49,657 bases of DNA, from assembly GCA_030625775.1 (NCBI GenBank), contig DAOUQC010000031.1:1-49657 (forward strand), read 5' to 3'. The translations under genes were made by a program, and so were the position numbers. Of this stretch, positions 40,856 through 49,657 are shown piece by piece (the stretch's first letter is position 1; every line of letters starts with the position of its first letter). Origin of the DNA: Verrucomicrobiota bacterium. Lineage in GTDB: Bacteria > Verrucomicrobiota > Verrucomicrobiia > Verrucomicrobiales > DEV007. A model generated the notes under the pieces. The model made no database searches. It was not told where the DNA came from and saw only the letters and a list, made by a program, of their open reading frames with translations.

Positions 40856-41377
40856 ATGACGTCACATTCCGACAAGCCATCGAAACCCGCCCCCTACCAG
40901 GTGCCCCTTGATGGCCGGCCGGAACCCAATCAGTTCCGCGTATTGATCGCCGACGACCAGGCTGCCAACCGATTGATTCTTTCACGACTGCTCAATATGA
41001 CCGGCTACCTCACATTCGAGGCGAGTGACGGCCAACAAGCCTTGGATTGCATCACCAGCCGGGCGACCGATCTGGTGATCATGGATATTGAGATGCCGAA
41101 CATGAATGGCCTGGAAGCTATTCGCCAAATCCGCCATCTTCCTGACCCACGCCTCGCTTCATTGCCCATTCTCGCCGCAACCGGAAATCCCCAGGCAGAA
41201 ACGCAACGAGAACTGCTCGACGCAGGTGCCAGTGATTTTTTGACCAAACCTTTCGATACCCGGGTTTTACTGAAAACAATAGCCCGCCTGCTGTCGCCCT
41301 CACCCGGCCCCAGCCCTGCTTTCACAAGCGACAGCCTCCGCATCAAACAATCCCAATCGGTGAAAAATTCACCTTGA
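40856..41377 (+). CDS. Single-domain response regulator (REC)
   Basis: 173 residues. A CheY-like receiver in residues 27-147: acidic pair Asp33-Asp34 in LIADDQAANR, phospho-acceptor Asp77 in VIMDIEMPNMNGLEAI, Thr in ILAATGN, and Lys in DFLTKPFD. Both ends are Pro/Ser-rich and low-complexity (residues 1-25 and 148-173). No output domain and no histidine kinase nearby. Acts by protein contact in a phosphorelay. Confidence 0.92.
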   Translation: MTSHSDKPSKPAPYQVPLDGRPEPNQFRVLIADDQAANRLILSRLLNMTGYLTFEASDGQQALDCITSRATDLVIMDIEMPNMNGLEAIRQIRHLPDPRLASLPILAATGNPQAETQRELLDAGASDFLTKPFDTRVLLKTIARLLSPSPGPSPAFTSDSLRIKQSQSVKNSP

Positions 41378-41613
41378 GATTCAGCAAACGTTAAAAGACA
41401 TGGCTCTGCGTTAGCGCTTGCTCAGCTCCGTCTAATCTTGTTAGCGTTCTGTTGTAGGCTCTTGTAACGTCGGTGAAGGTCATTTCTTTGCACTAACGAC
41501 AGAGGACTTCCGATACGCTGCTGACGGAGCCCCTGCTTTTTAGATTAGTATAAAAAGTTTTTAATTAAATTCCATCTGTGGACCGACAGCGGATTGCTCT
41601 GCTGCGCCTTGGC
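41378..41613. other. Non-coding spacer with permuted inverted segments
   Basis: 236 bp. GCTCCGTC near 41426 and GACGGAGC near 41524 are complementary, as are CTAATCT and AGATTAG near 41433 and 41543, but in permuted order. GCGTTAGCGC and CACTAACG are also present. No ORF of merit. Confidence 0.45.
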
Positions 41614-41985
41614 TCATGAGTGATCCGGCTTGCGTTTATGAATACCCACAGGGTTGCCGTCAGGGTCTCGAACAAATGCCATGCGGCATACAGGAGTTTC
41701 GATCGGACCAAAGTTGAATTCTACGTTGGCGGCTTGAAGTTCAGATATGGCGCCGTCGAAGTCATCTACTTCAAGAGCGACGCTACATCCATCCATGCTT
41801 GGATTCATTCCTTCGGCAACACCAATGGCAAGCGTGCCTCCACCTATATCATATTCGACCCAGTGCCCGTTTTCCAATTTATGATCCATGGTTACGTTTA
41901 GCCCAAGGATGCCTTCGTAGAAGGCTCGCGAGCGATCCATGTCTGTTACTGGATAACAGGAAAATGCGATTTCGTTAATCTTCAT
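41614..41985 (-). CDS. VOC-family (glyoxalase/dioxygenase-fold) protein
   Basis: 123 residues from the ATG at 41983-41985, where the fold starts (MKINEIAFSCYPVTDMDRSRAFYEG). The frame extends 26 codons upstream without family features. Two beta-alpha-beta-beta-beta modules: N-terminal ILGLNVT, VEYDIGGGTLAIGV, and C-terminal SVALEVDDFDGAISEL, CRMAFVRDPDGNPVGIHKRK. The typical His/Glu metal ligands are only partly evident. Function unknown; family covers glyoxalase, bleomycin/fosfomycin resistance and dioxygenases. It lies alone in an AT-richer, repeat-rich stretch between two unrelated genes, suggesting recent arrival. Confidence 0.88.
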   Translation of the reverse strand: MKINEIAFSCYPVTDMDRSRAFYEGILGLNVTMDHKLENGHWVEYDIGGGTLAIGVAEGMNPSMDGCSVALEVDDFDGAISELQAANVEFNFGPIETPVCRMAFVRDPDGNPVGIHKRKPDHS

Positions 41986-42091
41986 GGGTATGTAGTTTTT
42001 TGATCCTAACTTATTATTTATATTACTCCGAAAAATATAGAACAATCTCTTTATAGCCGTCAATGGGGTAATGCAGTAGGATTTTCTTTAC

Positions 42092-42107
42092 TGCATGCAT
42101 GCATGCA
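42092..42107. repeat. TGCA-type 16-bp palindromic tetranucleotide repeat
   Basis: TGCATGCATGCATGCA, four TGCA units forming a perfect palindrome, lies upstream of the VOC gene in a 289-bp spacer (41986-42274) that otherwise shows no gene. Confidence 0.85.
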
Positions 42108-42274
42108 ATTAAAGAGACGTTGGAAGGTAGACTGCGGACGGTGATCAGGAAGCAGAGCATGGCGTATCACATGGAAGCGTCCGAGCAAAGGTCCTGAAAA
42201 ACGCAAATTCAAGCATTTTTAATACTCCTCGTTACCACAAAACTTCCCCTTCCCACCCCTCCTAACTGACGCAA

Positions 42275-43117
42275 TCAGGAAAGTTTTCCCACCATCCCGC
42301 GGCCAAGCAATTTCATCAGCTCCCATTTGCTCAAGCGATAGCGTTTGTCAAAAACCCGAAACTGATCGGCTTTCATTTTTTCCAGCAATTGCTGATAAAT
42401 GAGCCTCATCAATTCTGAACATTTCATCGATTCACGATCGGCTTCCGGCAAGGCGGCCTCAGCTTCAGCATAAAAATCTTCAGCTCGTGAGGCGATGAAT
42501 TCAGCCAGTGCAAAAAACCGCGCATCATATTTGCCCGCCAGCAAATCCTCCTCCCCGTATCCAAAGCGCTCCATGTCCTCACGCGGCAGATAAATCCGCC
42601 CCACTTCTGCATCTTCCGCAACATCACGCAATATATTTGTCAGTTGCAGAGCATACCCCAAAAGCTCTGCATAGTCCCGGGTCCGCTCACGTTCGTAACC
42701 AAAAATTTCGATACTCACCAAGCCGACCGCCCCGGCAGCATGGTAACAATAGGTTTTCAATTCATCAAAACTCTCATAACGCACCGGAGCATCCAGATCC
42801 ATTTCCATCCCGTCGATGATTTCCAGTAGCAGCTTTTCCGGCAAGTCATACCGCTTCTGCAAGTCTGCTAGTTCAAGCTCAAGCCCCGGTCTCAGTTCGG
42901 CTGCATCCCCCTTCACCAAAACCCGCCACGCGTCCAAACGACGACGACGTTCTTCCACCTCCAGATCTCCATCATCTACAATGTCATCCACCACCCGGCA
43001 AAAAGCATAAAACACCCGCATATCCGCGCGTTTTTCCTTAGGCAAAACCGAAAAAGCAAAAGCTAAATTGGAACCACTGGCCTTGACGATGGATTCACTG
43101 TCAGCTGGAGGGTGCAT
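42275..43117 (-). CDS. Squalene/phytoene synthase family protein
   Basis: 280 residues from the ATG at 43115-43117, which has a GAGG Shine-Dalgarno (43126-43129) at 8 nt; a TTG at 43150 would overlap lepB. Trans-isoprenyl head-to-head synthase: first Asp-rich motif CRVVDDIVDD (40-49), second motif LTNILRDVAED (160-169), and the helix with YCYHAAGAVGLVS. Condenses two farnesyl or geranylgeranyl diphosphates, giving presqualene/squalene for hopanoids or phytoene for carotenoids; which one is not resolved. The start is 15 bp after the lepB stop, so co-transcribed. Cytoplasmic or membrane-peripheral. Confidence 0.92.
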   Translation of the reverse strand: MHPPADSESIVKASGSNLAFAFSVLPKEKRADMRVFYAFCRVVDDIVDDGDLEVEERRRRLDAWRVLVKGDAAELRPGLELELADLQKRYDLPEKLLLEIIDGMEMDLDAPVRYESFDELKTYCYHAAGAVGLVSIEIFGYERERTRDYAELLGYALQLTNILRDVAEDAEVGRIYLPREDMERFGYGEEDLLAGKYDARFFALAEFIASRAEDFYAEAEAALPEADRESMKCSELMRLIYQQLLEKMKADQFRVFDKRYRLSKWELMKLLGRGMVGKLS

Positions 43118-43131
43118 TCTTAATTCCTCAT

Positions 43132-44280
43132 TCAATGGATTTTTCCCCAATGGTGACCAAAGGGAAGATAAACATAAAGAGCCCGACCTATAATATTATC
43201 CCGCGGAACCACCCCCCAGCCCCGGCTATCAAAGCTGTTTCCACTGTTGTCTCCCAGGGCCACATACTGCTCATCACCCAAATCAAAGGCAAGCTGGTAG
43301 CCCACGCCTGAAGTGTAACCCTTATACCCGTCTTTTTCAGACATCACGTTGCGAAAGCCATCCTCTTTGGCCAACTCTCCATTGATATACAAATTTGGCG
43401 GTTCCACCTTCAGTTTGTCTCCAGGAACACCCCCCAGCCGCTTGATGTAGTGCTGCGAACCTCCCTGTCTCTGACTTGGGGAAAAATTTCGCTCAATGCC
43501 ATTGATCCCCCGTGTCACAAAAACAAAAACTTCACCCCGCCTGGGTTTCATCCAGTGATAGGAAAACTTATCCACCAAAACCTGATCCCCCGTATCTACG
43601 TATCCTCTTGCGATGGGCTGCCCCTTCTTCACCACCTGGTTTCTACTAACCGCATTAGTGATAAGATCATCCACCTTATCCTTATTCCCAGACACGGTAT
43701 AAACCCGGCCACTGCGGCAGGGGATTTCCGTGCGGGTAAAAAACTTCAAGAACTTCACCTCCTTCATCTGCGACAACAGAATTGTGTCCTCTCCTTCAGA
43801 CACCAGATTCACATAACTGCGCCCGTAATAAATTTTCTCCCAAATCTGCCCCAGGCGTCCCGGCTCGGTATAGTCACTGCCCTCCACCGGATGAGCTTGG
43901 CGGTGAGGATGGGCAATGATGCCGTTTAAAGTAGGCTGCATCGAGCCGGTTGGAATTTTGAAAGGCTGGACAAAATAAGCCCTAATTCCCATCGCAATCA
44001 CCACTGCTACAAAAATCACTTCAAGATTTTCCTTCAGCATCGAACTTTTATAAGTCGGCACCGCTCGCTCACAAGCTTCGGTCAACTCAACCGCAGCTTT
44101 GTCCAGCGCATCTTTTGTCACATCAGGATCATCGAGCTTCTCCCGGAACTCCCCTTCCACCACCTCGATGTTTTTGCCTTGCTCGGCTTGGATCAGGTCG
44201 CGATTGTAACGAACAAATTTGCGCACCCCTTTCAGCAGCAACTTGCCTTCCTTAACATGCTTTGGCTTGAAAAAACTCAT
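43132..44280 (-). CDS. lepB: Signal peptidase I
   Basis: 382 residues. A long charged N-terminal region (1-85) precedes the transmembrane segment 85-104 (NLEVIFVAVVIAMGIRAYFV). The catalytic Ser113 lies in PTGSMQPTL and the general-base Lys279 in HYIKRLGGVPGDKL. VALGDNSGNSFDSRGWG is the conserved box E. About 120 residues between Ser113 and the QVLVDKF segment are an insertion compared with short LepB forms. Cleaves Sec/Tat signal peptides, of which this window encodes many. Upstream neighbour is lepA, 51 bp away, on the same strand. Confidence 0.96.
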   Translation of the reverse strand: MSFFKPKHVKEGKLLLKGVRKFVRYNRDLIQAEQGKNIEVVEGEFREKLDDPDVTKDALDKAAVELTEACERAVPTYKSSMLKENLEVIFVAVVIAMGIRAYFVQPFKIPTGSMQPTLNGIIAHPHRQAHPVEGSDYTEPGRLGQIWEKIYYGRSYVNLVSEGEDTILLSQMKEVKFLKFFTRTEIPCRSGRVYTVSGNKDKVDDLITNAVSRNQVVKKGQPIARGYVDTGDQVLVDKFSYHWMKPRRGEVFVFVTRGINGIERNFSPSQRQGGSQHYIKRLGGVPGDKLKVEPPNLYINGELAKEDGFRNVMSEKDGYKGYTSGVGYQLAFDLGDEQYVALGDNSGNSFDSRGWGVVPRDNIIGRALYVYLPFGHHWGKIH

Positions 44281-44331
44281 ACTACTCTGCTTGACTGCTC
44301 GTTCTTGTTTCTCGTTTAATCAATAGTAGCC

Positions 44332-46131
44332 TTAATCGCTTGTTTTCAAAACCTTGATAAAGGCCTCCTGGGGAATATTCACTTTACCGATCGCTTTCAT
44401 CTTCTTCTTGCCTGCCTTCTGTTTCTCCAGCAGTTTGCGTTTACGGGAAATATCCCCCCCATAACACTTGGCAGTCACATTCTTGCGCATTGCTGTGATT
44501 GTCTCCCGGGCAATGATATTCCCGCCAATTGTCGCCTGGATCGCCACGGTGAACATCTGACGGGGAATGACTTCTTTCAACTTTGCCGCCAGATGCCGTC
44601 CCCGGGCCTGGGCTTTATCACGATGCACAATCGACGAAAAAGCATCCACCGACTCACCACTGATCAGCATGTCCATTTTCACCAACTTCGCCGGCCGGTA
44701 CCCCGCGTGCTCATAATCCATCGATCCGTACCCACGGGTCAGACTTTTCAATTTATCATTAAAATCCACTAGGATTTCATTAAGAGGTAATAAACACGTT
44801 AGCATCACCCGCACCTCATCCAAAGTCTCCGTATTCTCCAACTCACCACGCCGCTCCAGAACCATCTTCATCATCTCGCCAATATACTGGTTCGGAACCA
44901 TGATGAACACCCTTACGATGGGTTCACGAATTTCTTCGATTACCTGCGCTTCCGGCAGAAAACTGGGATTATCCACTTCCAGTTCTTCCCCATTGGTTTT
45001 TGTGACCTGGTAAATCACCCCCGGGTAGGTGGATATCACATCCATGTCGTACTCACGGCGCAAACGCTCCTGAACGATCTCCATATGCAGCAAGCCAAGG
45101 AAACCACAGCGAAACCCAAAGCCCAAAGCCACCGAACTCTCTGCCTGATAAGTAAAAGCCGCGTCATTGATCTGCAACTTGCCCATCGCAATTTTGAGCT
45201 GCTCAAAATCATCCGTAGACACTGGATAAATACCACTGAACACCATCGGCTGCACCACTTGGAATCCTGGCAAAGGTTTCGGACACGGACGTTTGGATTC
45301 GGTAATGGTATCACCAATCTTGACTTCAGCCGAAGTTTTCATGTTGGCGATCACGTAACCCACATCGCCTGCTTTCAACACATCCTCTGCCGATTGCTTG
45401 GGAGTAAAAATTCCTACCTCCTTCACCTCGTAGTTCTTCCCGGTGCTCATCATTTTGATAGCGGTGCCGCGCTTCAGCTGACCGGAAACCACCCGCACAT
45501 AGGAAACCACTCCACGATAGGTATCAAAAATTGAGTCAAAAACCGTTGCCCGCAACAAATCGTCATCAGGCTGTTCCGGTGCAGGAATCCGCTCCACCAC
45601 AGCTTCGAGGATATCATCGATACCAATGCCCATCTTGGCACTGGCTTCGATCGCCTCTTCAGCAGGGATCGCAATGATGTCTTCCAGTTGTTTTTTAGCC
45701 ATCGGCAGATCCGCCCCCGGCAAATCAATCTTATTGATCACTGGTATCACTTTCAGATCCTGCAAGGTCGCCAAATGCATATTGGCCACCGTCTGCGCCT
45801 CCACGCCCTGTGCAGCATCGATCAGCAGCAAAGCTCCCTCACAAGCAGCCAGACTCCGCGATACTTCATAGGAAAAATCCACATGCCCCGGTGTATCCAG
45901 CAGATTCAGACGATATTCCTTACCGTCTTTGGATTCATAACGCATCGTCACCGGATGCGATTTGATCGTGATCCCCCGCTCCCGCTCAAGATCCATGGAA
46001 TCGAGCAGTTGATCCTGCTGCTCACGCTGCGAAATGGTAGAGGTGTGCTCCAGCAATCGATCCGACAAAGTCGTCTTGCCATGATCAATATGGGCGATGA
46101 TCGAGAAATTTCGAGTGAGCTCGATAGACAT
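44332..46131 (-). CDS. lepA: Elongation factor 4 (LepA)
   Basis: 599 residues, the standard LepA length. The GTPase domain has P-loop AHIDHGKTTL, G2/G3 with DTPGHVDF, and NKIDLPGAD. LepA-specific domains follow (GFRCGFLGLLHMEIVQERL, and the C-terminal KCYGGDISRKRKLLEKQKAGKKKM). Back-translocates or remodels ribosomes during translation. The lepA-lepB order is a conserved bacterial neighbourhood. Cytoplasmic. Confidence 0.98.
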   Translation of the reverse strand: MSIELTRNFSIIAHIDHGKTTLSDRLLEHTSTISQREQQDQLLDSMDLERERGITIKSHPVTMRYESKDGKEYRLNLLDTPGHVDFSYEVSRSLAACEGALLLIDAAQGVEAQTVANMHLATLQDLKVIPVINKIDLPGADLPMAKKQLEDIIAIPAEEAIEASAKMGIGIDDILEAVVERIPAPEQPDDDLLRATVFDSIFDTYRGVVSYVRVVSGQLKRGTAIKMMSTGKNYEVKEVGIFTPKQSAEDVLKAGDVGYVIANMKTSAEVKIGDTITESKRPCPKPLPGFQVVQPMVFSGIYPVSTDDFEQLKIAMGKLQINDAAFTYQAESSVALGFGFRCGFLGLLHMEIVQERLRREYDMDVISTYPGVIYQVTKTNGEELEVDNPSFLPEAQVIEEIREPIVRVFIMVPNQYIGEMMKMVLERRGELENTETLDEVRVMLTCLLPLNEILVDFNDKLKSLTRGYGSMDYEHAGYRPAKLVKMDMLISGESVDAFSSIVHRDKAQARGRHLAAKLKEVIPRQMFTVAIQATIGGNIIARETITAMRKNVTAKCYGGDISRKRKLLEKQKAGKKKMKAIGKVNIPQEAFIKVLKTSD

Positions 46132-46335
46132 CGTTTTGTTTCAGTTTATTCGGTAAAATGGGTCGACACCCCTCTGCCCGACCAACGCGCGCCACACTAG
46201 CCGCTCTCCCTAGTAAAGTAAAGGGCTCACCCCGCTCTGCCCAAGTAATTTTTGGAAACTTGACCAAGCAGCTGCCCTGCTAAATCTTCTAATTCTGATT
46301 GCACTCCCTATACTTAACTTTTAGAGTCCTCCTCA

Positions 46336-47439
46336 ATGAAAACCACTCCCCTCCATCTGTTTGTCCTGGCCCTCCTCTCCCTGGTTCCATCAGCTTTACA
46401 AGCCGAACCCGAACCGGCATCGCTTCAGCGAGTCGTTGCCGTCGAGAACGTCTGCGCCTGGCCCAATCTCACCCTGATGAAGGATGGTACAATCATCGCG
46501 ATTTTTCACAACCAGCCCAGCCACGGCCAGAAAGAAGCTGACATCGACTGCTGGTCCAGTCGCGACGGCTTGAAATGGGAAAAACTCAGCACTGTGACCC
46601 AGCACAAACCAAATACAAACCGTATGAACCATGCCGCTGGACTCGCAAAAAACGGTGATCTGGTCGTCCTTTGCTCAGGCTGGACAAATGTAAAACAAGC
46701 GGAACGTCCCAAACAATCCGCCTTCCGCGATGACATCCTTCGTCCCTGGGTGCTACGCTCAAGCGACGGTGGCCGCAGCTGGAAGCAAAGTGACAAGTTC
46801 CCTGCTGCAGAAACAGAGACGGGCTGGAGTGAATACACTCCCTTCGGTGACATCTGGACAGGCTCTGATGGAGCACTGCACACCTCCTGTTATCAGGCCC
46901 AATTCACTGACCCAAGCCAATCCACTAAAACCAAGGGCTGGCGTTCCTGGCATTTCCGCAGTGACGACGATGGCCTCACCTGGAATCCGGTTTCCATCAT
47001 TGGTCAGCGCCACAACGAAACGGATATCTTTCCTCTCGGGGGCAAAAGCTGGCTCGCCGCTGCGCGGATCGACAAGATGGAACTGATTCGAAGTGATGAC
47101 AACGGTCTCACCTGGCAAAAACCTAAGCCCGTCACAGAACGCAATGAGATCAATGGTCAGCTCAATCGCTTAAAAGACGGCAGGTTATTGATGAGCTACG
47201 GCGTCAGGATCGATGGACACCGGGGCGTCTGCGCCAAGCTCAGTAGCGATGACGGTAAAACCTGGAGCGAACCTCTGCGTCTGGCCCACACCGTTGACGG
47301 TGGCGATTGCGGTTATCCGTCGAGTGTGCAGTTGGCAAACGGCAAGATCGTGACTGCATGGTATTCGAAAGAAACACCGGATCACAAGGGATATCACATG
47401 GGCGTCACTGTTTGGGAAGCGCCACCTGCAGGGAAATAG
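46336..47439 (+). CDS. Exported sialidase/BNR-repeat glycosidase
   Basis: 367 residues with a signal peptide (MKTTPLHLFVLALLSLVPSALQA, then E). Six-bladed sialidase-type propeller with five Asp-box (S-x-D-x-G-x-x-W) motifs: SSRDGLKW, SSDGGRSW, SDDDGLTW, SDDNGLTW and SSDDGKTW. A conserved Arg triad was not located with confidence, so exo-sialidase activity is likely but not proven; related proteins act on other glycosides. Exported. Divergent from lepA and convergent with typA. Confidence 0.88.
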   Translation: MKTTPLHLFVLALLSLVPSALQAEPEPASLQRVVAVENVCAWPNLTLMKDGTIIAIFHNQPSHGQKEADIDCWSSRDGLKWEKLSTVTQHKPNTNRMNHAAGLAKNGDLVVLCSGWTNVKQAERPKQSAFRDDILRPWVLRSSDGGRSWKQSDKFPAAETETGWSEYTPFGDIWTGSDGALHTSCYQAQFTDPSQSTKTKGWRSWHFRSDDDGLTWNPVSIIGQRHNETDIFPLGGKSWLAAARIDKMELIRSDDNGLTWQKPKPVTERNEINGQLNRLKDGRLLMSYGVRIDGHRGVCAKLSSDDGKTWSEPLRLAHTVDGGDCGYPSSVQLANGKIVTAWYSKETPDHKGYHMGVTVWEAPPAGK

Positions 47440-47442
47440 ACA

Positions 47443-47462
47443 ATCGGGATTTCAATCCCGAT
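47443..47462. terminator. Bidirectional hairpin between sialidase and typA
   Basis: ATCGGGATT (47443-47451) and AATCCCGAT (47454-47462) form a 9-bp perfect stem. It lies directly after the sialidase stop and 11 bp before the typA stop. No T-tract. Confidence 0.6.
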
Positions 47463-47472
47463 CACTCCGCCA

Positions 47473-49314
47473 TTAAACCGCCGCTGCTTTTTTGCTGCTG
47501 CGTCCCATGCGTTTGCGCTCGTGATTGCAAAGGATTCGTTTTCTCATACGCAAGTTACTCGGCGTCGCTTCCACCAGCTCATCAGGTGCAATGTATTCAA
47601 TCGCCCGTTCCAGGGAAAACTTGAGAGCCGGAGACAACTGGATCCCTTTGCCATCGCCCTTGGAGCGATGATTGGTCAGGTGTTTTTCCTTGGTCGGATT
47701 GACCGGCAGATCGTCCGCACGCGGATTTTCTCCAACCACCTGCCCCTGATAAACCGTCTCACCTGCCTCGACAAACAGTTTGCCGCGATCCTCCAGTGCA
47801 TCGAGAGAATAGGGAGTAGCCACTCCAGTTTCCATCGCCACCAAAGTCCCGGTCATACGAGTTGGAATCTCACCGCAATGTGGCGCGTATTCATGGAACA
47901 AGTGGCTCATCACGCCATGACCACTAGTGATGTTCATCAAATCGGTCTCAAAACCAATCAATCCTCTAGTCGGAATAACGGCAATGATTTCCTTGCCGCC
48001 ACGCACGCTGTCCATGCTCTCCACCTGAGCTCGTCGCCCGGTCAGACTGCGCATCACGCCATTGACATTCTCTTCCGGCACCTCGACAAAAATCTTTTCA
48101 AAGGGCTCAAGCTTCTGCCCTGTCTCTTCATCATTTTTATAAATCACTGTCGGCCGAGACACCAGCACCTCATAATCCTCCCGTCGCATCTGTTCCACCA
48201 GCACCGCAATCTGCATCGCTCCACGGGCTTTCACATTAAACACACCCGCCCGGTCACTGTCAGAGACCTCCAATGACACATTAATTTTCGTTTCACGCAT
48301 CAAGCGGTCTCGAATCTGTCGTGTGGTCACATTCTTGCCATCCTGTCCCACAAAAGGCCCGTCATTGATCGAAAATTCCATCTGCACTGTCGGCGGATCA
48401 ATATCCACAAAAGGCAAGGCCTCAGCTTCTTCTTTGGCAGATAAAGTCTCGCCAATATCCACATCCTCAAAACCGGATATCCCTACAATATTGCCTGCTC
48501 CTCCTGAGTTCGATTCACTCACACCCAGCCCACTGTATTCAAATATTTTGGTGATCGTTGCCCGGTCACATTTCCCGGACCGGCGGTGAACAAATATCTT
48601 GTCCCCCTTTTTCACTTCGCCACTCAAGATACGACCCACTGCTACCCGGCCGACATAGTTGTCCCAGTCAATATTACTGACCAACATGCGGAAGTCTCCT
48701 TCTTCAACCTTGGGAGCCGGCACCTCATCAATAATCGTTTGCAGCAAAGGCAACACGCCTTCGCTCTTGTCCCCTTCCGGACTGTCCATGAAATAACCGT
48801 CTCGCGCACTGCCATACATGAATGCCGCTTCAAACTGTTCGTCACTCGCATCAAGATCGAGAAAGAGCTCCAGCACTTTTTCCTTCACTGCCAGCGGATC
48901 GGCATGATCTCGATCGATTTTATTAATCACCACCACCGGACACAAGCCCTCGGCCAGCGCTTTGCGCAGCACAAAACGAGTCTGCGCCTGCGGCCCCTCG
49001 TAGGCATCCACCACCAGTAAAACTCCATCCACCATCTTCATCACCCGCTCCACCTCTCCGCCGAAATCAGCGTGACCCGGAGTATCAACGATATTCAGCA
49101 CATGTTCCCCCCAGTGAACCGACGTGTTTTTGGACTTGATGGTGATCCCCTTTTCACGCTCCAGATCCATCGAATCCATCGCCCGCTCCTTCACGTTCTG
49201 GTTCGCATGGTAGGCACCGCCCGCCTTCAGCAATTCGTCCACCAGAGTGGTTTTGCCATGATCCACGTGAGCAATAATAGCTACGTTCCTGATATTTGCG
49301 CTTTGACTCTTCAT
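47473..49314 (-). CDS. typA: Translational GTPase TypA/BipA
   Basis: 613 residues from the ATG at 49312-49314, the Met just before IRNVAIIAHVDHGKTTL; upstream codons of the frame are not family-like. G motifs: AHVDHGKT, DTPGHADF, NKIDR. TypA-specific parts include SGHGVMSHLFHEYAPHCGEI and the C-terminal basic end. Ribosome-associated GTPase acting under stress or low temperature and in 50S assembly. AGGAGG directly abuts the ATG, an unusually short spacing. Its start faces a 300-bp spacer. Confidence 0.97.
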   Translation of the reverse strand: MKSQSANIRNVAIIAHVDHGKTTLVDELLKAGGAYHANQNVKERAMDSMDLEREKGITIKSKNTSVHWGEHVLNIVDTPGHADFGGEVERVMKMVDGVLLVVDAYEGPQAQTRFVLRKALAEGLCPVVVINKIDRDHADPLAVKEKVLELFLDLDASDEQFEAAFMYGSARDGYFMDSPEGDKSEGVLPLLQTIIDEVPAPKVEEGDFRMLVSNIDWDNYVGRVAVGRILSGEVKKGDKIFVHRRSGKCDRATITKIFEYSGLGVSESNSGGAGNIVGISGFEDVDIGETLSAKEEAEALPFVDIDPPTVQMEFSINDGPFVGQDGKNVTTRQIRDRLMRETKINVSLEVSDSDRAGVFNVKARGAMQIAVLVEQMRREDYEVLVSRPTVIYKNDEETGQKLEPFEKIFVEVPEENVNGVMRSLTGRRAQVESMDSVRGGKEIIAVIPTRGLIGFETDLMNITSGHGVMSHLFHEYAPHCGEIPTRMTGTLVAMETGVATPYSLDALEDRGKLFVEAGETVYQGQVVGENPRADDLPVNPTKEKHLTNHRSKGDGKGIQLSPALKFSLERAIEYIAPDELVEATPSNLRMRKRILCNHERKRMGRSSKKAAAV

Positions 49315-49416
49315 CCTCCTGAAACCCCTCCGGGTAATAAAATACTCACTCTCTGGCCCAATTGACCATGATTCCCTCTGACCCGGGAACATTCCGAGCG
49401 CAGACCCATGCCACAA

Positions 49417-49613
49417 AAACGGTAGAAAACAAGCAGATTATGCACAGTTCAATTGAAAGTGGTGAGCTGTTTGCTTGCTCCGTGGGGCAGATTTCCATAT
49501 CTGCGGGGGAAAATACAAACTACACAAGACAGATGCGAAAAGCCATCCTCTCGATATTAGTAGCCATCCGGCTCTGAACCTTTGCCAAATGCCCAGGTGG
49601 AGGGTGATGCCTC
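49417..49613. other. Spacer between typA and the next leftward gene
   Basis: 197 bp. A GCAGAT/ATCTGC stem is at 49487-49504. No promoter stands out. A plus-strand ORF crossing it (49362-49577) has no family features and was not accepted. Confidence 0.4.
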
Positions 49614-49657
49614 TCAACCCGCAATCATCTCTCCCAGCTCTTCTTCTGTAATCACCG
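49614..49657 (-). CDS. C-terminal end of a gene cut by the window edge
   Basis: On the minus strand the frame reads ...VITEEELGEMIAG then TGA (stop at 49614-49616). Only 13-14 codons are visible, so the product cannot be named. The acidic helix-like end and the sense direction (same as typA) support a real gene. Confidence 0.45.
   Translation of the reverse strand, partial: VITEEELGEMIAG

Noticed and set aside
41401-41500. attC-like site of an integron near GCGTTAGCGC and CACTAACG
   Set aside because: The core spacing and GTTRRRY/RYYYAAC pairing could not be matched, and no integrase is present.
49362-49577. 71-codon plus-strand ORF after typA
   Set aside because: Overlaps the typA start region, no motif and weak start context.

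Overview
The window looks like a chromosomal segment of a member of the Verrucomicrobiota (PVC superphylum), probably aquatic or marine. This is inferred from gene content, not from any search. The indicators are an iduronate-2-sulfatase-like sulfatase, two modules of the planctomycete/verrucomicrobial type (DUF1549/DUF1553 protein plus DUF1501 protein, one with an N-terminal haem-binding PSCyt1 domain), two exported proteins with SLA1-homology-domain-1 (SHD1) N-termini, a Lys/Ala/Pro histone-H1-like protein, a PQQ-type beta-propeller, an exported sialidase and a RAYT transposase.

Layout. 0-6.9 kb: truncated sulfatase; alpha/beta-hydrolase-NHL fusion downstream of tRNA-Ala(GGC); SHD1-C39-like protein; M28 peptidase, NYN ribonuclease and H1-like protein. 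7-17.8 kb: a rightward PSCyt1-DUF1549-DUF1553 / small protein / DUF1501 / exported esterase cluster meets tail-to-tail a leftward DUF1549-DUF1553 / DUF1501 pair. 17.9-27.9 kb: ankyrin protein, STAS protein, zinc-type dehydrogenase with a lost structural zinc site, EamA transporter, RAYT transposase with hairpin and short repeats, PQQ propeller, GT4 glycosyltransferase, SHD1-hydrolase, AEC transporter. 28-31.4 kb: RRM RNA-binding protein with Gly tail and a strong terminator, two paralogous spermidine-synthase-like proteins overlapping tail-to-tail, and a DEAD-box helicase with a basic Gly/Ser tail. 31.8-35.1 kb: a tight operon of class V aminotransferase, enolase-superfamily epimerase and DUF1611 protein, resembling the DgcA/DgcN D-glutamate route. 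35.1-38.2 kb: PD-(D/E)XK-like ORF flanked by imperfect inverted repeats, MsrA lipoprotein, thyA-folA, and an RF-like GGQ protein. 38.3-41.4 kb: exported basic-repeat/SH3-like protein with an L,D-transpeptidase, then a single-domain response regulator. 41.6-49.6 kb: VOC protein in a repeat-rich spacer, squalene/phytoene synthase, lepB, lepA, exported sialidase, typA, and the C-terminal end of one more gene.

The core (lepA, lepB, typA, thyA, folA, msrA, RNA helicase, tRNA) is housekeeping. The accessory part is mostly exported hydrolases and oxidoreductase-like proteins suited to degrading sulfated or complex organic matter. No CRISPR array, rRNA, prophage or classical defence operon is visible. 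The strongest leads for new biology are the aminotransferase/DgcA-like/DgcN-like operon, the convergent overlapping methyltransferase-fold paralogues, the repeat-flanked nuclease ORF, and the basic-repeat/L,D-transpeptidase pair.
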